NCBI GenBank assembly: GCA_903882935.1
Contig: CAIRZB010000022.1
Span: 1 to 64,000 of the forward strand
Length of the DNA: 64,000 nucleotides
Reading direction: 5' to 3'
Origin: an uncultured Parafilimonas sp.
GTDB taxonomy: Bacteria > Bacteroidota > Bacteroidia > Chitinophagales > Chitinophagaceae
The position numbers were made by a program, and so were the translations under genes. Positions 51,779 to 60,064 of this stretch are shown in pieces; the stretch's first letter is position 1, and every line of letters starts with the position of its first letter. A model generated the notes under the pieces. That model had not been told where the DNA came from. It saw nothing but the letters and a program-made list of their open reading frames with translations, and did no database searches.

Positions 51779-52181
51779 ATAGCTAATTTTATGTGGGTAA
51801 TGTACAATAAAGTGTTTTGTTAAATACTGCCATTGGCAACCGTGCTGTGAATATATAATTTGCCTGCTAATTATTGGCGATGTTAATAAAAAAGGTGAGG
51901 CACCCCCTTTTTTGTGCACCACACTTACCATTTTAGCGGCAAAGCAACAGCAAATATTAGCCAAAATTGAGCAGTTGGTTGGTGGTTTTTGTATAAACAT
52001 TGAAGGTAGTTGCCGCACAAGGATATAAAAATGCGAATGGAAGCTATTAAGTCCGACAGTTTTGCCCAATTGAAGGGCGACTGGGTAATTAAATTAATAA
52101 GTGCCAAAGGCTGGAGAAATTGCGTGTTTCAAAATGAGCCGTGTATTTAAAAAACCAATAATATTTTAGTAACTTTATTGC
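51779..52181. other. Intergenic region before the toxin-antitoxin pair
   Basis: No convincing gene is present. A hairpin with six A and six T residues at its ends lies at 51888-51913. A 39-codon open frame starting near 52031 has no family match that I recognise and is not called. Confidence 0.45.
51888..51913. terminator. Possible hairpin upstream of the DUF433 gene
   Basis: AAAAAAGG (51888-51895) pairs with CCTTTTTT (51906-51913) around a short GC-rich centre. It is symmetric. It stands apart from any gene end, so its role is uncertain. Confidence 0.4.
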
Positions 52182-52421
52182 ATGGATATGAAGCATCTTA
52201 TTAGTGTTGACAATGATATTTTAGGCGGCCAGCCGGTTTTTGCAGGAACGCGTGTGCCTGTGGAGACGTTATTCGACCATTTGGGGGCGGGTGTGATCCT
52301 TGACGCTTTTTTGGATGATTTCCCGAGTGTGACAAAAGAGCAAGCTATCGGTGTGCTTGAAACCGCCCATAAATTATTATCGCCCAAAAACAATGAACAG
52401 TTTTATCCGGTTGTTGCTTGA
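52182..52421 (+). CDS. DUF433 antitoxin
   Basis: A 79-residue DUF433 protein with the family core ISVDNDILGGQPVFAGTRVPV, then LFDHLGAG and a C-terminal helix (EQAIGVLETAHKLL). DUF433 proteins carry a winged helix and act as VapB45-like antitoxins and autorepressors for PIN-like toxins. Its stop overlaps the start of the DUF5615-type toxin frame by 29 bases, which shows the pair is real. Because the toxin is frameshifted, the antitoxin may be a solitary survivor. Confidence 0.88.
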   Translation: MDMKHLISVDNDILGGQPVFAGTRVPVETLFDHLGAGVILDAFLDDFPSVTKEQAIGVLETAHKLLSPKNNEQFYPVVA

Positions 52422-52750
52422 TGAAAACTTACCCAAACGCCTTAAACAGGATTTTCCAAACCATGAAGTGTATACTGCGCGCGACATCGGCTGGAATGGC
52501 ATTAAAAACGGCGAACTTCTCAGCCGAATGCTCGCTCATATTTTTCATGCATTGCTAACTTTTGACAAAAAACATACAGCACCAACAAAATTTTTCGAAA
52601 TATACTATTACTTTCTGTGTGGTGAGTGCGCCTATCAACACCTATGAGGAATTGACGAAACTTTCTGCAATGGTAAAGCGATATTTAGAAAGTGAGCTGC
52701 TTGATGTTGGACCAATCGTGCTACTGTCTGGAGGCTCTCCGCAAAAATAA
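52393..52750 (+). pseudogene. Frameshifted DUF5615 PIN-like toxin
   Basis: Read from ATG 52393 the protein starts as a normal DUF5615 PIN-like toxin (RLLLDENLPKRLKQDF, GWNGIKNGELLSRM, FHALLTFDKK), then loses the family pattern after an A6 run at 52566-52571. With one A fewer, the frame continues as DKNIQHQQNFSKYTITFCVV and on to TAA at 52748-52750, restoring the family C-terminus. The acidic residue in LLDEN is intact. The gene is either inactivated by a +1 slip in the A run, corrected by slippage, or carries a sequencing error. Confidence 0.8.
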
Positions 52751-52803
52751 CAAAACAATAATCAAACTGCCATTGCCAAAATGTGGTTTTAAATTTCAAG
52801 GTT

Positions 52804-53394
52804 ATGGAATTCGTGTACTTTAAGGGGCTAATGGAAGATATGGGGGATTTGTTTATGGGGAGGAAAATATGCGCAATTTGCCATGAAGAGAATGATTATT
52901 GTTTTGCGCTGGAATATACAATATCGAGCATTTTTGAGTACAAAGACCAAAAGGGTACATTCGGGTGCTTTAAATGTTTAAGAGATAGTAAGTTTGAATT
53001 TTGGCATTCTACGGAGTTAGGGTTTCTAGACGAAAATGGGCTGATGAATACTAATACTCGAAAAATATACGACCCGCCAATAATATCCGAAGAAAAATTA
53101 GTTGAGCTTAGAAGGACACCCCAAATTATAACTTATCAGGAAGAAAAATGGCTAACCCATTGCAATGACTTCATGGTTTTTAAAGGCATTTGGACTCCAC
53201 CAGATTTTTATAAAAACAGCCCAGACGGCGATGGTAAAACCCTTTTTCTTGCAATGACCGATGACAATATTGCACATTTATGGGAGGAATCCTTGCCCGA
53301 GGGCCAGGAGGCGCTGGAAGAATGGTACCCTACCTATTATGTTTTTGAGTGTAGGCATTGCAACAAACTAAGGGGAAATTGGGATTGTGATTAA
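52804..53394 (+). CDS. CbrC-family protein (UPF0167)
   Basis: A 196-residue protein from the ATG at 52804, with an in-frame alternative at 52783. It resembles E. coli CbrC (PF03691): paired cysteines CAICHEEND and CFKC near the N-terminus, and the diagnostic RRTPQIITYQEEKWLTHC followed by NDFMVF. A final CRHC pair suggests zinc binding. CbrC is tied to colicin E2 tolerance under CreBC control in E. coli, but the mechanism is unknown. No linked regulator is visible here. Confidence 0.75.
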   Translation: MEFVYFKGLMEDMGDLFMGRKICAICHEENDYCFALEYTISSIFEYKDQKGTFGCFKCLRDSKFEFWHSTELGFLDENGLMNTNTRKIYDPPIISEEKLVELRRTPQIITYQEEKWLTHCNDFMVFKGIWTPPDFYKNSPDGDGKTLFLAMTDDNIAHLWEESLPEGQEALEEWYPTYYVFECRHCNKLRGNWDCD

Positions 53395-53537
53395 CACAGA
53401 ATCAATACGTACGCGAAGTTGCTTGTTAAAATTTACGAATTCAAACATCACCGAATAAAGGACCAGCCCAAAAACTGATTTCTGCCATTTCTTCGCCTCT
53501 CCAAAAAATTCTCCACCACATACCGTATTTTCATGCA

Positions 53538-53984
53538 ATGAAACAGGTGGCCATAGGTTTTGGGCTGTTAATAACCGCACTGCTGGTGCTGTTTAAAATT
53601 GCAGAATACAGCCGCTGGCAAAGCGGCGACAACATGTTTAACTGGGTAGCTGTTTTTTGCGTGTTGTTTTTTGGCATCGGCATATTTATAAGCCGCAAAC
53701 TGTTTATTAAAAAAGTAGTGGTAAAAATTAAAGAAGAGGCAGCCGTGCAGGGTTTGGCTTTTAGTATTGATGAAGCCCAAGTGCAAAAAACAGGCATCAG
53801 CAAACGGGAACTTGAAATACTGCAATTGGTGGGGGAGGGCCTTAGCAACCTGCAGATAGCCGAAAAACTATTTTTGTCGGAGCATACGGTAAAAAAGCAC
53901 ATATCAAACCTATTTTTTAAGCTTGATGTGCAACGCCGCACCGAGGCGGTAAAAAAAGCCAAAACGCTTGGTTTGATAGCCTAA
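53538..53984 (+). CDS. Membrane-anchored LuxR-type regulator
   Basis: A 148-residue protein with two N-terminal membrane helices (VAIGFGLLITALLVLF and WVAVFCVLFFGIGIFI), a basic linker, and a C-terminal LuxR-type helix-turn-helix (about 88-145, ISKRELEILQLVGEGLSNLQI then HTVKKHISNLFFKL). There is no receiver domain, so it must sense through the membrane part or a partner. It lies 113 bases upstream of a DUF4199 gene in the same direction and could be its regulator. Confidence 0.85.
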   Translation: MKQVAIGFGLLITALLVLFKIAEYSRWQSGDNMFNWVAVFCVLFFGIGIFISRKLFIKKVVVKIKEEAAVQGLAFSIDEAQVQKTGISKRELEILQLVGEGLSNLQIAEKLFLSEHTVKKHISNLFFKLDVQRRTEAVKKAKTLGLIA

Positions 53985-54097
53985 AAAAACTGCTCCTTTA
54001 GTATTATTTCCACCCAAAACAATAAAATACTACTTTAGAGTAATACACAGTAATGGCCGTTGCAGCTAGCTTGCCGTAACAAAAAATACAAAAGAAT

Positions 54098-54631
54098 ATG
54101 AAAAATTCATTCATGCGTTTTGGTATATATGCGGGTATTTTTCTGGTAGTATTTAATACCCTCACTTGGGTTATAGCCAAACTTACCGGTAACGACAGCA
54201 TTTTAAATGTGGTAACAGGCTATGCTGCCATTATATTGTGCCTGTGTTTTGTGTATTTTGGCATACGCTGGTACCGGGATAAGCAAAACGGCGGCGTATT
54301 AACCTTTGGGCAGGGGTTAAAAACGGGTATGCTTATAGTGCTGGTACCCTCGTTTTGTTTTGGGCTGTTGGACGTGCTGTATATAACACTTATCAACCCC
54401 CGCTTTTACCCCAATTACATACAGCACCAGGAAGCAGTGATGAAAGCCACGATGCCTGCGGCAGAATTCGCCATCAAAGCACCCCAAATGCGTGCGCAAT
54501 TGGAGTTCTACAGCAAGCCCCCGGTCGATTTTGCCCTAATGTTTTTAACCGTGGCCTGCGTAGGTGTTGTTGTAACCGTAATTTCAACCTTTTTACTAAA
54601 AAGGTCGGCCGCAAAAGCCGCCGATCTGTAA
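54098..54631 (+). CDS. DUF4199 membrane protein
   Basis: A 177-residue protein with about four membrane helices (FGIYAGIFLVVFNTLTWVI, GYAAIILCLCFVYFGI, GLKTGMLIVLVPSFCFGLLDVLYI, FLTVACVGVVVTVISTF), the DUF4199 layout. The family is common in Bacteroidota and uncharacterised. The soluble loop at about 108-140 is helical (IQHQEAVMKATMPAAEF). It stands between the LuxR-type regulator and two VOC genes, all in one direction. Confidence 0.85.
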   Translation: MKNSFMRFGIYAGIFLVVFNTLTWVIAKLTGNDSILNVVTGYAAIILCLCFVYFGIRWYRDKQNGGVLTFGQGLKTGMLIVLVPSFCFGLLDVLYITLINPRFYPNYIQHQEAVMKATMPAAEFAIKAPQMRAQLEFYSKPPVDFALMFLTVACVGVVVTVISTFLLKRSAAKAADL

Positions 54632-54671
54632 ACCAAATTTGACAACCCACCAAACTAAAAACTAACATTGT

Positions 54672-55025
54672 ATGGAAACAAACCCCGTGGTACACTTTGA
54701 GATAGGGTGCCAGAACATTGAAGAAACCGCTGCTTTTTACAGTGGTGTTTTTGGATGGGCTGCACCGGTTAGCGGCCCCGCAGCATTCATCGATACCCAG
54801 TCAGCCGAAGGCATCCAAGGCCATATAACCGCGCTTGGTCACGAACCACACAACTACACCACTTTTTATATTCAGGTGAGTGATATAGCCGACTATCTGC
54901 AAAAAATTATTGGCGCGGGCGGCAAAAAAATAGTAGGGCCAATTACGCTGCCTACCGGCCAGCAGTTTGCCTGGTTTAACGACCCCGCCGGCAATATAGT
55001 AGGCCTTTTAACCAAACCGAAATAA
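54672..55025 (+). CDS. VOC-family (glyoxalase-like) protein, copy 1
   Basis: A 117-residue vicinal oxygen chelate protein. The N-terminal half has VVHFEIGCQNIEETAAFYSG then VFGW, and the C-terminal half has FAWFNDPAGNIVGL, the usual fold markers. The first metal ligand is His8 in the FEIG context and the late Asn-Ile-Val-Gly strand lacks the classic Glu, so the metal site may be incomplete. The substrate is unknown. It lies 8 bases before the second VOC gene. Confidence 0.85.
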   Translation: METNPVVHFEIGCQNIEETAAFYSGVFGWAAPVSGPAAFIDTQSAEGIQGHITALGHEPHNYTTFYIQVSDIADYLQKIIGAGGKKIVGPITLPTGQQFAWFNDPAGNIVGLLTKPK

Positions 55026-55033
55026 AAACAGCG

Positions 55034-55402
55034 ATGAAAAAAGTAACAGGCATCGGGGGCATTCTTTTTACGTGCGAAGACCCCAAAAAGCAAAAGGAAT
55101 GGTATGCCCAGCACCTGGGCATAGCCCCCAATGGTATTTTCGAGTGGCGGGAGAAAGAAAACCCAGACCGGATAGCGAAAACGGCCATGGGCTATTTTCC
55201 GAAAGGCACCGACTATTTCAGCCCATCGGAAAAGGATTTTATGATAAACTACCGGGTGGATGATTTGGCCGCTTTGTTGGAGCAGCTAAAAAAGGAGGGC
55301 GTGCAAATAGTTGGCGAAATGCAGGTGTACCCATATGGCAAGTTTGGTTGGATTATAGACCCCGAGGGCAATAAAATTGAACTTTGGGAACCCGTAGTTT
55401 AA
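55034..55402 (+). CDS. VOC-family (glyoxalase-like) protein, copy 2
   Basis: A 122-residue VOC protein with TGIGGILFTCEDPKKQKEWY then QHLGI in the first half and FGWIIDPEGNKIELWEP in the second, including the conserved terminal glutamate ligand (IELWE). It differs clearly from copy 1 and is not a recent duplicate. The two may work together on the same small molecule. It ends before the AraR-like regulator gene. Confidence 0.88.
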   Translation: MKKVTGIGGILFTCEDPKKQKEWYAQHLGIAPNGIFEWREKENPDRIAKTAMGYFPKGTDYFSPSEKDFMINYRVDDLAALLEQLKKEGVQIVGEMQVYPYGKFGWIIDPEGNKIELWEPVV

Positions 55403-55436
55403 GTAGAATGCTACTGATACTAATTTGGCTTTAAGG

Positions 55437-55453
55437 TGTGTTTTTTATACACA
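55437..55453. promoter_or_regulatory. Possible operator upstream of the Nudix regulator
   Basis: TGTGTTTTTTATACACA has 5-bp inverted halves (TGTGT and ACACA) and lies 60 bases before the regulator start, a position fitting autoregulation. I cannot match it to a published AraR site. Confidence 0.3.
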
Positions 55454-55512
55454 TTCAATACCATGAATGCTATTTTGTGAAATATTAAGTAGAATTGTAC
55501 AAAATACATTTA

Positions 55513-56229
55513 ATGAGGCGCTATTCGCAACAAACCAGGATACTTTGCGCCGTTGACTGCATAATTTTTGGGTACGACGGTATTGATTTAAAGCTATTGG
55601 TGATACAAAGGAGTTTTCAGCCCTTTAAGGGCAAATGGAGCTTGGTAGGCGGCTTTATTAAAAGCACCGAAAGTGCTGAGGACGCCGCCAGGCACATTTT
55701 AAAAGACTTAACCGGGTTGGACGGTATTTATATGGAGCAGTTGCACACTTTTACCAATGTGCAGCGCGACAGCGTGGAAAGAACCATTTCCATCGCCTTT
55801 TTTGCGTTGATAGATATTCAAAAATACCGCCAGCAACTGAGCGAGGATTTCCACCCCGTATGGTTCCCCATCAACCAATTTCCCGAGCTTATTTTTGACC
55901 ATACCCAAATGGTTGAACTGGCCAAGGAAAAGCTGCGTTACAAAGCCGCACAACACCCATTGTTGTTTGAGCTGTTGCCTGATAAGTTTACCATGCCCCA
56001 ACTGCAAAACCTGTATGAAAGTGTATACAATATAACGTTTGACAAGGGTAATTTTAACCGCAAAATAATATCCACCCAACTGCTGACAAAGCTGAAGGAG
56101 AAGGATAAGTTAAGCTCAAAAAAAGGTGCCTTTTATTATAAGGTTGACACTAAAAAGTACAATGCCAGCGCGCACTCCTTTTTAAATTTTATACCACGGC
56201 CCACTGTACTTTCCCAAAGCATTAAGTAA
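55513..56229 (+). CDS. Nudix-family transcriptional regulator (AraR/NrtR-like)
   Basis: A 238-residue protein from the ATG at 55513; a TTG at 55495 is less likely. The N-terminal Nudix domain (about 8-140) opens CAVDCIIFGYDGIDLKLLVI and keeps the fold motif GKWSLVGGFI. The Nudix box helix reads ARHILKDLTGL, where the REx2EE catalytic residues are not preserved. The C-terminal part (about 155-235) with FTMPQLQNLYESVYNITFDKGNFNRKI is the winged helix of NrtR-like regulators. In Bacteroides a protein of this type (AraR) controls L-arabinose use. A GH51 arabinofuranosidase is the next gene, which supports the same role. Confidence 0.85.
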   Translation: MRRYSQQTRILCAVDCIIFGYDGIDLKLLVIQRSFQPFKGKWSLVGGFIKSTESAEDAARHILKDLTGLDGIYMEQLHTFTNVQRDSVERTISIAFFALIDIQKYRQQLSEDFHPVWFPINQFPELIFDHTQMVELAKEKLRYKAAQHPLLFELLPDKFTMPQLQNLYESVYNITFDKGNFNRKIISTQLLTKLKEKDKLSSKKGAFYYKVDTKKYNASAHSFLNFIPRPTVLSQSIK

Positions 56230-56458
56230 TTAGCTGTTGTTTAATAATTGTTTTTTTGACAATAAATAATATTCGGTATGTTTGGCTGCCTTTTAGGGGT
56301 AGTGTCAGCAGTTTGTAGCCATGTGTAAGTAATAACCGTTGTAGGCTAAAATAAGATGCGCCAGAAGCCTTTGGCCCGCACCACACCCCCTAAAACGAAT
56401 TGTAGCATAAATTGCCAAAAATAAACCAACATAGTTATTTGTAAAACCAGTTTGCCAT

Positions 56459-58432
56459 ATGCCAAAAATTATCTTTTCATTGCTACTCTCTGCCACCTTG
56501 TTGGCTTTTACCGCAGCCACTGCGCAAAAAACGCTTACGGTACAGGTAAACAAACCCAAAGCCGACATACAGCCCAACATGTGGGGCATTTTTTTTGAGG
56601 ACATTAACATGGCAGCCGACGGCGGCATTTATGCCGAACTGGTAAAAAACCGCAGCTTTGAATTTTTAACCCCATTAATGGGTTGGGATGAAATAAAAAC
56701 AGGCGATGCCAAAGGCAGCTTGTTGGTAGAAAACCGGGGTACGCAAAACCCCAACAACCCCCGTTTTTTAAGGGTTGATGTGGCCAAAAATAGCGGCACA
56801 TACGCCATAACCAACGAAGGTTTTAGGGGTATGGGCATAAAAAATGGCAATGGCTACGATTTTTCAGTATGGGCCAGCGTGCATGACGGCGCTGCTTTTA
56901 CGCTACGTGTGCAACTGGTAAACGCCGCAGGCCAACAAATAGGGGAGGCCTCGGTTACGCCCACAGGCAGCGAATGGAAAAAGTACAGCGTGCATTTTAC
57001 CGCCTCCGCAACAGATGCCAAAGCAAAACTACACCTACAGTTTGATGGTAACGGCGTGCTTGACCTGGATATGGTTTCCCTCTTTCCGCAAGATACCTGG
57101 AAGCAACGCCCAGGCGGCCTACGTACCGACCTTGTACAACTGCTGGCTGACCTTAAGCCAGGGTTTGTACGTTTTCCCGGTGGGTGTATTGTGGAGGGCC
57201 GTGACCTGGCCAACCGCTACCAATGGAAGAAGACGGTGGGCAACGTGGAAGACCGCAAGCAGATTATGAACCGGTGGAACACGGAGTTTAGCTACCGTTC
57301 TACGCCGGATTATTTCCAGAGCTACGGCCTAGGCTTTTTTGAATACTTTCAACTGGCGGAAGACATAGGCGCATCGCCCCTGCCCATTTTAAACTGCGGC
57401 ATGGCCTGCCAGTTTAACACCGCGGAAGTGGTTGCCAACAATGAGCTTGACCCTTATATACAGGACGCATTGGATTTGATTGAGTTTGCCAACGGCACCA
57501 TTGATACAAAATGGGGCGGATTACGCGCCGCGATGGGCCACCCAGCACCGTTTAATTTAACCATGATGGGGGTGGGCAATGAACAGTGGGGGCCGCAATA
57601 CGTAGAGCGGTACAAAATTTTTACTACCGCCATAAAAACAAAATACCCGGCCATAAAGTTGATAAACAGCGTTGGACCCTTCCCCGGTGGCGAAATGTTT
57701 AATTTTTTAAACGATACGCTACGCAAAATGCATGCAGATTTTTTGGATGAGCATTATTATGCCGCGCCTGATTGGTTTTTAAAGAATGCCAAACGGTACG
57801 ATAACTACGACCGAAACGGATCGAAAATATTCGCGGGCGAGTACGCCGCCCATACCCGACTAACCGACAGTGCCTTGTTGAAAAACAACTGGCAGAGTGC
57901 GTTGGCAGAGGCGGCCTTTATGACCGGCCTTGAGCGCAATGCCGATGTTGTTAACATGGCCTCGTACGCACCGCTGCTTAGCAATGTGGATGCATGGCAG
58001 TGGGCGCCCGACCTTATTTGGTTTAACAGCCTGCAGGCATATACCACGCCCAATTACTACGTGCAAAAATTGTACAGCAACAATAAAGGCACGCAGGTGC
58101 TGCCCATAACGTTTAACGGCAGCGTGGTTGCCGGGGATGACAGCCTTTATGCAACTGCCTGCCTGGATAAAAACACCGGCGACATTATTCTAAAAATAGC
58201 CAATACCGGCGGCAATACACAAGCCAATACTATTGCGTTAGAAGGCGTTAAAAAACTGGCCGCAAAGGGACTGGCAACAGTATTGCAAAACAACGACCTG
58301 CGCGCAGTTAACACTTTTGGCAGCAGCAGTGTTGCCCCCCAGGAAAATGAAATAGCCGTTAAGGGCAAAACCATAACAATTGTTTCTGCGCCATATTCGT
58401 TTACGGTGGTGAGGGTTAAGGCGGTGTTGTAG
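56459..58432 (+). CDS. Secreted GH51 alpha-L-arabinofuranosidase
   Basis: A 657-residue glycoside hydrolase with a signal peptide (FSLLLSATLLAFTAATAQ). After an N-terminal strand region with GIFFEDINMAADGGIYAEL comes a carbohydrate-binding-like beta domain (about 105-210), then the catalytic barrel with the acid/base Glu375 in GVGNEQWGP and nucleophile Glu461 in FAGEYAAH. A C-terminal beta-sandwich ends the protein. It releases arabinose from arabinan or arabinoxylan in the periplasm. It follows the AraR-like regulator by 229 bases. Confidence 0.93.
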   Translation: MPKIIFSLLLSATLLAFTAATAQKTLTVQVNKPKADIQPNMWGIFFEDINMAADGGIYAELVKNRSFEFLTPLMGWDEIKTGDAKGSLLVENRGTQNPNNPRFLRVDVAKNSGTYAITNEGFRGMGIKNGNGYDFSVWASVHDGAAFTLRVQLVNAAGQQIGEASVTPTGSEWKKYSVHFTASATDAKAKLHLQFDGNGVLDLDMVSLFPQDTWKQRPGGLRTDLVQLLADLKPGFVRFPGGCIVEGRDLANRYQWKKTVGNVEDRKQIMNRWNTEFSYRSTPDYFQSYGLGFFEYFQLAEDIGASPLPILNCGMACQFNTAEVVANNELDPYIQDALDLIEFANGTIDTKWGGLRAAMGHPAPFNLTMMGVGNEQWGPQYVERYKIFTTAIKTKYPAIKLINSVGPFPGGEMFNFLNDTLRKMHADFLDEHYYAAPDWFLKNAKRYDNYDRNGSKIFAGEYAAHTRLTDSALLKNNWQSALAEAAFMTGLERNADVVNMASYAPLLSNVDAWQWAPDLIWFNSLQAYTTPNYYVQKLYSNNKGTQVLPITFNGSVVAGDDSLYATACLDKNTGDIILKIANTGGNTQANTIALEGVKKLAAKGLATVLQNNDLRAVNTFGSSSVAPQENEIAVKGKTITIVSAPYSFTVVRVKAVL

Positions 58433-58483
58433 AGAAGTTTTATTTGGTGAATTGGATGGGGTTTTATTTAAAGGATAAATATG

Positions 58484-58535
58484 GGTTCGCCCTGTGGCCA
58501 GGCATAAACTGTTTGGTTGCGGGGCGAACCTTTTT
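58484..58535 (+). terminator. Terminator after the GH51 gene
   Basis: A 9-bp perfect stem GGTTCGCCC (58484-58492) and GGGCGAACC (58522-58530) followed by five T residues. The 29-base loop is long for a simple terminator. Confidence 0.65.
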
Positions 58536-58680
58536 AAATCTCAGGCTGATTCAGAGGTTACGGTTTTTAAAAAATGGTGACCAAAACTGTGGCCTCACTT
58601 AAGCTATTTGCTTTTTTTAGGTGGGGGGGTATTGCAGTCAAATCGAAAATCTAGATCTAATCATTTTTTAGCTTTCACTT

Positions 58681-59733
58681 CTACACTTGGTTAGCTCGTA
58701 TGGCTATTTTGGTTTCTACCATGTTGCCGGCAATGTTGCGTATGTCAAATACGCCCTTGCCGCCGTACAGCAGGCGCAATCGGTTTTGGGTGCTGGCAAT
58801 GCCAAACCCGTCTGATGAATGTATGGCTGCATTTAGCTGCCCCGTATTTTGCACAGTAAGCTCGTAGCGGTTTTCGGTAAAATCGGAGATTATTTTTATG
58901 CAGCCGCCGTCAACCTGTTTGCTAATGCCGTGTTTTATGGCATTTTCCACCATAATTTGCAATACCATCGGCGGCACTTGTTGGTCAAGGGTGTCCTCAT
59001 CAATTTCATATATCACTTGCAGGCGCTCTTCAAAGCGTATGTATTCAAGGTCAAGGTAATCTTTCACAAGGTTCAGTTCCCTTTCAAACGGCGCGGTTTC
59101 CAGTTTTTCGGCTTGCAGGCTGCTGCGTAAAATATTGCTCAGGGCAGTTATGGCGGTGCGGGCGCGGGTGGGGTTTTCATCTACCAATGCCCTGATACTA
59201 TTTAGGGCGTTAAAAATAAAATGGGGGTTAATATGGGCTTTAATGGTTTTTAGCTGTAATTCCTTAACCATGTTGCTTAGCGTGGCTTTATCTAACTGCT
59301 CGTTTTGGCTAACAACCACATAATGGTAGGTGAAATATATGAGTGTCCAGATGATTAAAAACAGCATCGTGCCAAACCAGTTGCGCAAAATTTGTGTTAG
59401 CAGCGTGGCCTGTTTTGCATCGGTGTTAATTTTAAGCAGCGTAACAAGCAGTACATCGGTGGTGGCAAACAGCAAGGCTACCAGCAGCACGGTAACAAAC
59501 ATGGCCCGTATTTGGCCGGCAAGCGGCAGCTTTAGCAAATTAAACGACCTTACCACCATGCGGATGAAGTGGCTGAACAATACACCCTCAGTTAAAAACA
59601 AAATCAGGTTTTGAAAAAAATAGGGGTCAGTTTTCTCGCTGATGGTCAAGTGGAAAAATATATACACAAGGCCCAACATGCCCCATCCGCCAGCCTGGCA
59701 TAACCAATATGCTTTAGCAATCCTTCTGCTCAT
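58681..59733 (-). CDS. LytS-type sensor histidine kinase
   Basis: A 350-residue kinase of the His_kinase (PF06580) family. About four membrane helices occupy residues 12-140, followed by a short coiled coil and the phospho-acceptor motif with His171 in INPHFIFNALNSI. The ATPase domain has an N-box (MVENAIKHGI) and a G-box (SDGFGIASTQNRL). These kinases usually pair with an adjacent LytTR response regulator, but none lies next to it here. A TACATTTG -7 match (59739-59746, minus strand) ends 5 bases before the start codon. Confidence 0.92.
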   Translation of the reverse strand: MSRRIAKAYWLCQAGGWGMLGLVYIFFHLTISEKTDPYFFQNLILFLTEGVLFSHFIRMVVRSFNLLKLPLAGQIRAMFVTVLLVALLFATTDVLLVTLLKINTDAKQATLLTQILRNWFGTMLFLIIWTLIYFTYHYVVVSQNEQLDKATLSNMVKELQLKTIKAHINPHFIFNALNSIRALVDENPTRARTAITALSNILRSSLQAEKLETAPFERELNLVKDYLDLEYIRFEERLQVIYEIDEDTLDQQVPPMVLQIMVENAIKHGISKQVDGGCIKIISDFTENRYELTVQNTGQLNAAIHSSDGFGIASTQNRLRLLYGGKGVFDIRNIAGNMVETKIAIRANQV

Positions 59734-59864
59734 GGTTGCAAATGTAAAAACAATACTGTTGGCAGGGTCATACTTTTGATTAAAGGCCTAAAAGGCCATT
59801 GGCTGGTATAAAAGTGGGCGGCTGCAAGGGCGAAAAATGGGGGGTAAATTTTTTTTTAAAAAAG

Positions 59865-59897
59865 TTTGCAAACGAAAACGGTTTCCCCTTATCTTTG
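59865..59897 (+). promoter_or_regulatory. Promoter of tRNA-Asp
   Basis: TTTG (59865-59868), a 21-base spacer and TATCTTTG (59890-59897) exactly match the Bacteroidota consensus. The tRNA begins 41 bases further on. Confidence 0.85.
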
Positions 59898-59938
59898 CCG
59901 TCCCGAAAAACGAAGTAGTAGTACAAGTAAAGGGGTTT

Positions 59939-60012
59939 GGATTGGTAGTTCAGTTGGTTAGAATGCCGCCCTGTCACGGCGGAGGTCGCGGGTTCGAGTC
60001 CCGTCCAGTCCG
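59939..60012 (+). tRNA. tRNA-Asp (GTC)
   Basis: A 74-base cloverleaf. The acceptor stem GGATTGG (59939-59945) pairs with CCAGTCC (60005-60011) with one G-U pair. The anticodon arm CCGCC-CTGTCAC-GGCGG gives anticodon GTC at 59973-59975. The T arm contains GGTTCGAGTCC. CCA is not encoded as such (the gene ends GCA). It is transcribed alone, with a clear promoter and terminator. Confidence 0.97.
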
Positions 60013-60026
60013 CAAAACTCGAAAAC

Positions 60027-60064
60027 AAAAGCCTTGTAAGTCATTAACTTACGAGGCTTTTTTG
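60027..60064 (+). terminator. Terminator of tRNA-Asp
   Basis: A stem AAAAGCCTTGTAAG and CTTACGAGGCTTTT (one G-U pair) with a short loop, ending in a T run. It starts 14 bases after the tRNA. Confidence 0.85.

Noticed and set aside
51779-52069. 97-residue N-terminal extension of the sugar-acid dehydratase
   Set aside because: The family starts at MNLRSRGWFG (51778); the extension has no counterpart and crosses a hairpin.
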